This document shows positions 56,948 through 64,000 of a DNA stretch of 64,000 nucleotides, piece after piece. Origin of the DNA: Reticulascus tulasneorum (taxonomy: Eukaryota; Ascomycota; Sordariomycetes; Glomerellales; Reticulascaceae); assembly GCA_001557505.1 (NCBI GenBank), contig LSAX01000008.1, positions 868,001-932,000 of the forward strand. Reading direction: 5' to 3'. The notes beneath the pieces were generated by a model. It was not told where the DNA came from. It saw nothing but the letters and a program-made list of their open reading frames with translations, and did not search any database. Every line of letters starts with the position of its first letter. Within the stretch, counting starts at the first letter, position 1. The translations under genes and the position numbers were made by a program.

Positions 56948-57099
56948 CTAGAGCAAACCATGTAAGTGAACCTGGCACGACTGTATGGTGCAAGAGCTAC
57001 CAATCACTTACATTCTGACTCCATTAGTGATATGGATAACCCCCGTGGCATGGGGCAGACTCAACTGACTTGAAGCCATCGTCAGTACATCCGAGATAC

Positions 57100-59658
57100 T
57101 CAGGGACTCTTGTTATCGATCACACTTACATGCTGTGCAGTTTCCATCCGAAATTCGGGACTTGTCAGAACCAAATCATTACGCTGAAATTGAGCAGTTA
57201 CCACAGAAGAAAGAAAATTTAACTCACCGACTATAAGAAAAGTTAAATACGCCGCGCGGATTGGAGAAGGTTCTTCAGTCGAGAATTCCAACACAGGAGA
57301 CTGCAAGAGAGGCTAAAGTGGTACTCACATACTGGCAACTGTTAGTTTTGAGCGACCCATGACAAACTATATGAATCTACTCACATCGTCAAGCTAGAAG
57401 ATTTGGGTATGCAATTAGACCTGCTCTTGACTACCTCATATAGTGGGGAGTTGTGGGACTAACCTTGGGCTGTCGGTGAGGAATTCCTAGGCTCATGGCA
57501 TTGTCCTGCTTCGTGTCATCGACATGGCTTGCTTCCAACCCATGTTTTTTCGTTCGCATCTCCAAAATCAGCGTTTCCTCTTTCATCTTGCTAGCGGTGG
57601 GAAAGCTTAGTTGTGACTCTCGCTTTGGAACAGGGAGCCAGTAGGCCGTATCGGTAGTGCCTCTGCTCCATATAGCCTTCAGCGTCGATAGGAGCTCACT
57701 TGAACCGGCGCGGGTCAGCAGATTGTCCTCATCAACTTGATCTTGTCCACTGTTTTCCTCCGGCATGCTATGTTCAATTTGGATGAGGGGTGTTCCCTCT
57801 TTGACTAGGACGGGGCCAGAAATGGCTTCATCGTCCTCGCCGTTCCAGCCAGGGTCACCAAGCTGAGTCTGTGACGTAGGTGCATTCTTCTTAGCATAGT
57901 TTTCCAGGGTTCCCGTTCCCATGGATGAGTGCAGTTTGACCACCAACAGTCGGTCGCGGACAAGTTCGAGGAGGTCACCGAGAGCAGTGCCGCTAGCACA
58001 CTCTGGTTGTGTCGCCATCTGCCTCATCCAGCCAACAATCGCCTTGTTAACAAACGCGGTTTCGTGGCCGGGCAACCCTTCCATGGTAAAGCATGGAAAA
58101 CCGCCCATGGCTCTGTGAAATTCTTCAACGCTAGAGTAGCCGTATACAAGCCAAAACAGTAATTCGAGAATGACGCAGCCCATGGACCAGATGTCAGCCA
58201 GGCGCGAGATGGTTTTAGGCTGTCCGGACGGCAACAGATGAAGCTGCATGACCTCTGGCGCGGCATACTGGATGGTCCACGATCTGGTGGATGTGTTTTT
58301 GAGTCTCTCAACTGTCGCTAACGGATTCTCTTTGGATAGGCCCCAGTCTCCGATCTTGAGTGTCCCGAGCACCGTATTGGGTTTCTTGAGAGAGAGGATG
58401 TTCTCGGGTTTGATGTCTCCATGCCGTATAGACAGCGTCATGTTGTTTTTGCCTCCCTCAGGGCTATGAGCCACGTTGATTCCGGTAGCAATTCTAATTA
58501 GTTGCTGTATGGTTTCCTTAACCAGATCGCGGCTCAAAATCGGGCTGCGATTTCGCTCCCAGACTTGGCGGAGATTCCCACCATCGGCCCATTCCATGAT
58601 GAAACAATATCTGGAACCCCTCTTGAACGCTGTGACGAACCGGATAGAAGTAGATTCTTGAGCATCATCGAACTCTTCTTCATCCATCTCAATCTTGATA
58701 TCGTTGATGCGCTGTAACATTGCAGCTTCATGCTCCCACACCGCAGAGATCTTGGTCGACTTCACGAGCTGCTCATCACTGGTCTCAAGATAACTGGGAT
58801 CTAACGAAAGAAGAAGGTTAGACTCCTCATTACTTATGGGGGCTTCTCCATCCATCTCTTTTAAAGCGTAGTTGGGTGGATTTGTGTTTTCCTGTATTAT
58901 TATGGTGAGAGATTGTTCCTGCCATCAATGTTGACAACGGCGGCAGTTGCCATTTGGGCGGCCCTGAGGGACAAAACTCTCGCACCACTCACCTGAGCCA
59001 AAGGATCCTCCAGATGAGCCATATCAAACTGTACTTGATAGACTTTAGCGAAGTGGCCCTCTCCTGACTTGTCGGCTTTGTAGGTAATGGGAAGGACCGA
59101 GTTGACATGCAGAGCGTAGGATGATTTCGCAACCGACAGTACTGGCGGTACATGAGTCTGTTGCTGATGCATGAAATCGATCTTATTGTATTCCTGCCAA
59201 ATCTTCCTATTCTTGAAGCATTCTGCTACCTTCTCAGGACTGTACTGATTGTTCTCACACTCAACGGGAAGACAATCGTCAGTGACCTGGTTTTTATAGA
59301 AAAGGGTCATGGCGTCTTCTAGATGTTTTCCGAGTTCGCATCGCATCGCGATGGCAAAAATAAGTTGTGCTTTTTGAACGATGAACTTTACCATTTTGCC
59401 GTTAGGTTTGCGTGGAGGTCTGTGTGGACCGCTAGAGGCTAGCCTTTCTCTCACGGATTCCTCTGTTATCAATGATTTGATGCTACCTCGAGGCAGAAAT
59501 TTGAACTGATTTTCGTCGAATTTGCTAGTGAGGAACTGGGCTGCAATGGCGCTCTCCAAGGTAGACTCGGCTTCATCCGACTCGGAAAATAGCTGCGGCT
59601 CGGAATCATCAGATCCTGAATCATGCCTGAAGGCAGAATCGGTTTCTACGTCTGTCAT
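57100..59658 (-). CDS. Divergent protein kinase (kinase B), probably N-terminal part of a kinase-HET fusion
   Basis: Exons 59658-58993, 58891-57464, a 9-nt exon 57393-57385 (Leu-Asp-Asp), and 57300-57130. From there either a frame continues to TGA at 57102-57100, or GTAAGT at 57129 splices to 56947. The whole chain then reads 1387 residues in phase into the HET gene. Kinase motifs: YALKEM (ATP-binding Lys), IRHGDIKPENIL (HGD in place of HRD), KIGDWGLSKE (DWG in place of DFG) and QYAAPEVMQ (APE). Asp and Lys are kept, so activity is possible. The N-terminus holds FKFLPRGSIKSLITEESVRERL, shared with kinase A. A small unspliced gap of about 20 bases between the kinase stop and the first possible HET ATG argues against two genes. 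The short exons between them are unusual. Confidence 0.8.
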
Positions 59659-60666
59659 GACGGGTGGCACTTATACGACAAAATAAAGTCTATACAGTGC
59701 AAGCAGGGAGAACCCTAATTATCGATCCAAGTTCAAAAGAAAGAAATCGGAGGCAGCAGAGGATATTCGAGCCCGACATATATCGAAGCTGCTGAAGTTG
59801 TGGTTGCCTAATGGTAGGCAGGGCTGTGGCTTGCAGGGATGTTGATAACAGGGCGGTAAGGCTCTGGCTGCTAGCAATTTTCACTAGCTTGAGGCTGGCT
59901 ACACTCCCACTCATGCAGCCGAGGTTGGGTGCATCATGTTGGGGCTGCAGGTATATTAGACCGTGTTAACCCAGACTCTTCTGATGGTCACCGAGGCTGA
60001 AACGGAAGGTATGGGACCCCAGATGTAGTAAACCTATGTAGGCTCAGTGACGACGCAGTATCAACGCTGCATGGACTTCTTAATAACCCATAATAATTGA
60101 TATGCCCCAGCACATCGTTGCTACATCGCGCGTCTAGTTCGCTCGTGTTAGCAAGATCTGTCTTGTTCAGATAAATGACCCATGGGAATAGCTACTTTCT
60201 CCAGGAGTCCGATCTACCGAATGGTTGTAAAAGCCATCGGCCATTCTGGGTGAAAGCGTGTTTGAGCCGCATTTGATACGCAGGTTTGACGAGGAGTTTC
60301 GCCGAAGGAGTCTGCTTTGGTCTATAGATTCGGCCCTATTGCTGGGTCATGTTCTTATAAACACCACAGATCTCAACACCTCACAACGTCACAATAGCCG
60401 CATCAGTGTTGCTTCTCCTCTACTAATCTTTCCACTTGATATTACTGATGTTACTGATATGAGAGATAGAGCAAAAGATGTCCAAACAAAACACTGAAGA
60501 CCGCGACTCCGGTAAAACGTGTCGGTGTGAAAAAATGATGCGCAGACAGCATGCAGCCATTCCACCACATGTATCATTTGCTTAGTCTATTTTGATCGGG
60601 CTGGTAGTTGGATGGGTGCATTTAGCTACAGGGGCTAATGCCCACGCCCGGTTTACGTGGCCGTAA
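59659..60666. other. Intergenic region upstream of kinase B
   Basis: The kinase B promoter. ORFs are short. No RNA gene or repeat supported. Confidence 0.5.
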
Positions 60667-60783
60667 GCAACCAGGCTATAAAGAGTTTATAGGTTTTATA
60701 TTAAGCAACCAGGCCATAAGGGGGTTTATAAGTCCCGTATCGGGCGACCGGGCCGTAAAAAGGTTTACTTGTCCCGCATCAGG
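60667..60783. repeat. Degenerate tandem repeat, three units of 38-40 bp
   Basis: Three diverged units begin at 60667, 60705 and 60744, each starting GC(A/G)ACC(A/G)GGC and carrying TAAA/TAAG followed by GTTTA. A partial unit seems to precede them. Differences are mainly C/T and G/A changes. Confidence 0.7.
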
Positions 60784-60798
60784 CACGCGCATACCACT

Positions 60799-61328
60799 AT
60801 GCGGGAGGACTTCGATGCCAAGATGCGCAGTCTCGCGGCTGACGGTCAGAATGCCGCGTTGGCAACCATGCGCGAGGCGGATGGCTCCTGGAGACGGCAG
60901 CCCAGATGGAGAAGCAGATGAACAGCTTCTCCGATATGAAGGGTGACATGGCCCTGAGCCACCAGAGTTTCTTCTACACGCCCAGAGGCTACCTTGGCCG
61001 CTCGGTGGCGGGGCTACTGCCGTCGGATTTCTTAGTTGAGCTGCCGGTCCTCGAAGTCGCGGGCGTGCTGAGGCATGTCGCGGGTCCAAGGTTCCTCTTG
61101 GTCGGGCTCGCTTATGCTCATGGGTTCCGGAGCGGGGCCGAGCAAGTGGGACAACCTGGGGCATCAGCTTCGGCAGCCGCCGGCGGGGGCGGTGGACGGG
61201 ACGAGGACTGGAGGCGGCAGCTGGTTGAGGAACTCGGTATCGGGGGAACGCTGACCGATGGAGTGGAAGGCGCTTCTTCCCCGGACTTGCTTTCATCGGG
61301 TCTATCGTGCATGATTGAGATTGTGTAA
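60799..61328 (+). pseudogene. GC-rich ORF remnant with a possible frameshift
   Basis: Not recognised. A GC-rich frame from ATG 60799 (MREDFDAKMRSLAADGQNA) ends early, while the next frame continues in similar style (AAQMEKQMNSFSDMKGDMALS) to 61328, as if one base had been lost or gained near 60885-60900. The joined text would be a helical, Met/Ala-rich protein with a Gly/Ala-rich tail. A 241-codon minus-strand ORF covers the same region, as expected of GC-rich DNA. I think the segment is a decayed gene fragment, but chance ORFs are possible. Confidence 0.25.
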
Positions 61329-61548
61329 CTCGGGTGAAGTAAAAGCAAAGTACAACGAAGCTTCGATTACGGCAAGCCACGAATGCTGGAAGGGTGTTCA
61401 TAGGACATTCATAGCGACCAGGTTTGGATCATGTTCCGGCCGTAACAGGCTTTCATTTGGACCTGCTACAGAAACTGCTTAACGCAATCAAATGCAACAG
61501 CCTCTTCTCGTTATAGGAGAGATCCTCACGTTTATCACTATTAGAAGC

Positions 61549-62532
61549 CTAAGAATCTCTGCCGTCCCACCACTTGAGAACTCGCATCGCCCGCAGCGTC
61601 AGCCACGGAGATGGCTGGCCAGGCCCATCATCCATCTCGAACCAAACGCGTCCCGGCAGAGACCAGTCGCTTGTCCACTTCCCGTCATCATGGCGTTTTA
61701 CCCGAACGTGATCCACCGCCTCCTCTAGACGCACATCTGGGGCATCTTCTGTCCACCGCGCCGCCTCGCGGAAGTAGTCAAGGGCACGCAGCACGTCGTA
61801 GCGCCAGCGGGTCGGGTGCAGCAGCTGGAGGAACTTTTCGTCAGCCGGTTTGCCCGTGGTGAGACGGCGGAACAGACGACGGCGGAGGAGGTACTCCTCA
61901 CCCGCTTTGCGCGCGGCGACGACCCGGGCATCCCCTCCGCCCGCCGCCCTCTCGTACTCGAGCAAGCCCTCCAGCACGTTGATGGTGGTGGCAAATGACG
62001 ATCGGGCCGACCCCTTCTCCCGGTCGCAGTTCCACCCGCCTTCCTCCATGGTCTGGCCGAGCAGCAGCGCGACGATGCCAGAGACATCGGCGCCAAAGTA
62101 GGCGCCGTCGGCCACAGTGTTACCGTTGATGCACTCTTCTGTCTCGCCATCCCAGAAAAGCTGGTTGCCCTCGTCCCAGCGCGAGTTCTTGCCGACCAGC
62201 TCGACGATGCGCCTGGCTCGCTCGGACGACGGATCGAGCACCAGCTCCCGCAGCTGTCGTAATGCGTAGCACGTTGCCGTCCAGGGCTGTCCCACCTCCT
62301 TCCACTCCTCAGCAGGAAAGTCGCGCGGCACAAAGGCGCCGCCAGCCCACTGCCCGTCGTCGTCTTGGTGGGAGAGCAGCCTCGCCCCCCAACCTTCGGT
62401 CTCGACCCTGGCGCGCTCCACGGACCATTCTGATTCGGGCGTATCGAGAAGATCGCGCATCACCTGCCATCGGACGGCTGGGTCGGATGTCATGAGCCAT
62501 TCAATCGTCGCATCGTCCGTATTTGGAGACAT
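61549..62532 (-). CDS. Squalene-cyclase/prenyltransferase-like alpha-alpha toroid protein of bacterial type
   Basis: Single exon without introns; 327 residues from ATG 62532. An upstream extension exists but starts without ATG. Seen: TIEWLMTSDPAVRWQVMRDLLD at the N-terminus, repeated helical units with QW-like turns (DGQWAGGAFVPRDF, DGKWTSDWSLPGRVWFEMD), CYALRQLRELVL and RWRYDVLRALDYFREA. Family knowledge: bacterial hypothetical proteins of about 320-340 residues with this exact order are annotated as squalene cyclase or prenyltransferase-like; they lack the DxDD catalytic motif, as does this one, and their function is unproven. Base composition is clearly GC-richer than neighbouring genes. 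With no introns in a region of intron-rich genes, transfer from bacteria is likely, perhaps an old one within fungi. Confidence 0.85.
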   Translation of the reverse strand: MSPNTDDATIEWLMTSDPAVRWQVMRDLLDTPESEWSVERARVETEGWGARLLSHQDDDGQWAGGAFVPRDFPAEEWKEVGQPWTATCYALRQLRELVLDPSSERARRIVELVGKNSRWDEGNQLFWDGETEECINGNTVADGAYFGADVSGIVALLLGQTMEEGGWNCDREKGSARSSFATTINVLEGLLEYERAAGGGDARVVAARKAGEEYLLRRRLFRRLTTGKPADEKFLQLLHPTRWRYDVLRALDYFREAARWTEDAPDVRLEEAVDHVRVKRHDDGKWTSDWSLPGRVWFEMDDGPGQPSPWLTLRAMRVLKWWDGRDS

Positions 62533-63238
62533 GGCAGCGAGAGGAAATTTGCCAACCAATCCTTGGGTGAAATTGAGCCTAGAAATGCAGAAGATGTCGC
62601 AGAGCTTCAACTCTCAGTGATGGTGAGAAATTCAATCATGATGCTTGGTGGGCAAGTCGACCATTATTCGGAGTTAAGTAGGTCATGGTGGTTAAACACT
62701 AATAGTGCAAGACAATAAAGACATGATCGGCTGTGCGCCGTCGTGAATGTGTCCCGTACCGACGTGCGCACCATTTCACGCAGCTTCACGAGAAACATAA
62801 CGACGTCGTCAGAAAAGGTAGGTGCCCTCTCAGTTCTCGGGATGACGGCGGGGGTTCTTGCATGTTTTGGCCCCACCAATAAAGTTAGAGCGATTCAGGG
62901 ATCCGAGGCCGCTGATTGGCGCGCGGGCTGAGAATGAAACAACTTACATAAGGTAATTATTTACAATCCTGGTCAGTGCCAAGGCGCTAACGCGGGTAGA
63001 GACTAGCCCACATTCGTGTTTACTAAGGTACCCGTACTTCGCTGAGCAAATCAAGAAACAGCTTCCTCAATGGCAAGACACACATTCAATGATCCTTGAC
63101 CAGGCAGCAGCTCGGGCAGGGTCTCACATAGATCCGCTCTTGGCCCTTTTATAAATCTCCATCCATCGTTGCAGTGGCCATTGAGCACTTTCCACGCAGT
63201 CATTTGGACTTTGTACCTCGGAACTTCAAGCCAGCAGA
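62533..63238. other. Intergenic region between divergent genes
   Basis: Shared promoter region of the cyclase-like gene (minus) and the F-box gene (plus). Nothing else supported. Confidence 0.5.
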
Positions 63239-63933
63239 ATGGCCTCGGCAAGAAGAAGTGCTCGCCTGGACCAGCGTCAATGTGCAACCGCGGCAACAGA
63301 CTCAAACCAGGTCGGCAGCCATCTTCCGGTTTCGAAAGCTGTGGAAAAGGGTCAGAATGGTGCAATACCGGTTGGCAACACGTTATCGGCGCGAGGAGTT
63401 GGGAAGAGGAGCGGGAAGGCACACGTCAGAGCTGGATCGGCATCCGCGGCGCGCCAAGGAGCTCAGGCGCAGTATCAGATGAGCTCCGGGAGCAATAGCC
63501 CGCTCCACGCCCTGCCACCTGAGATATTGCGACTGGTCCTGGACAACATGAAAGACCCGCGCAGCATTAGTGCCCTGGGCCGGACTTGCAAAGCATTCTA
63601 TTCAATGATGATGCCAAGGCTGTATCGACGGGTCGCCGTCGCCGCCATGTTCCATGCGCACATTCCCAGGCTTATACGCACATTGAAGCCGCTTCTGACC
63701 ATCGCGCAGAAGAAGCAGCTGCAGAGGGGGGGCAAGTACCGTGGCCAGCTGGAAAGATATCCAGCAGGCCTTGACGAGCAGGCAAAGCCGTTTCATGCTT
63801 CCCACGTGCAGCAATTGGTCGTCGGCGTCGTAGATCCCGGGGAAAAACACAGGTATATTGTCGAGAGATATGTTGAGGAGATGCTTAAAAATTTGGACAA
63901 TTTGGAGATCGTCGAGACCCGAGTGCTCACCAG
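63239..63933 (+). CDS. F-box protein, first exon; runs off the window
   Basis: Starts MASARRSARLDQRQCA, with a basic, disordered N-terminus of about 80 residues. The F-box core follows near residue 88: LHALPPEILRLVLDNMKDPRSISALGRTCKAFYSMMMPRLYRRVAVA, with the family's Pro and Leu spacing. A GTAAGT donor follows at 63934, so the gene continues past the window end; the rest (probably LRR-like) is not visible. Known: F-box proteins recruit substrates to SCF ubiquitin ligases through Skp1. The substrate is unknown. Confidence 0.88.
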
Positions 63934-64000
63934 GTAAGTAGCCTAGAGATATTTCCCTTTGACCATCCTGTCCACCTATTCTCAAGCCGACGCCGCTTTA

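Noticed and set aside
57301..57331. A 3-nt exon (TAT) between two introns of kinase B
   Set aside because: It would leave a 28-nt intron. A single 84-nt intron from 57384 to 57301 is simpler and keeps the frame.
60676..61401. 241-codon minus-strand ORF
   Set aside because: Arg/Pro-rich text typical of an antisense frame in GC-rich DNA.

Overview
The window looks like nuclear DNA of a filamentous ascomycete (Pezizomycotina). Genes are split by short introns (about 45-90 nt) with GT..AG ends and CTAAC/CTAAT branch sites. Typical filamentous-fungal families are present: a retinal-binding opsin, a DHA2 drug-efflux transporter, small secreted proteins, a HET-domain protein, a fungal-type CYP51, a GMC oxidoreductase, an NmrA-like protein and an acetate-transporter homologue. 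I could not narrow it below Pezizomycotina. All splice models were read by eye from ORF continuity, phase and splice signals.

Layout. 0-0.5 kb: 3' end of an SRA-YDG (methyl-DNA-reader type) gene, then a 15-bp minisatellite. 1.6-3.9 kb: an opsin with an unusual E-V-E pump motif, and a GNAT acetyltransferase. 4-9 kb: a long regulatory-looking stretch with three perfect TGACGTCA sites, a tiny gene with an 11-nt first exon, and an MDR quinone-oxidoreductase. 9-21 kb: gene-poor, with two small secreted proteins, a DHA2 transporter, a BTB protein, a 9-bp minisatellite and a pair of diverged repeat copies. 21-29.9 kb: a DsbA/FrnE-like protein, a secreted GMC oxidoreductase, an RGS/Rax1-like protein preceded by a 38-codon upstream ORF, and a broken ELO-like elongase. 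32.7-46.8 kb: a secreted helical protein, an NmrA-like protein, then four metabolic genes all on the minus strand (CYP51-type P450, flavin amine oxidase, 2-hydroxyacid dehydrogenase, class II aldolase), a secreted lipase and a GPR1/FUN34/YaaH transporter.

50.4-59.7 kb is the most distinctive region. Two divergent protein kinases share a motif in their N-terminal extensions, and the second reads in a consistent phase through small exons into a HET domain, suggesting one kinase-HET protein of about 1387 residues. A small unknown gene lies between the two kinase loci on the opposite strand. This looks like a fungal allorecognition or cell-death type locus, by analogy with known HET proteins.

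60.6-63.9 kb: a degenerate ~39-bp tandem repeat, a GC-rich segment with ORF remnants, a GC-rich intronless squalene-cyclase-like gene of bacterial character, and an F-box gene that runs off the end of the window.
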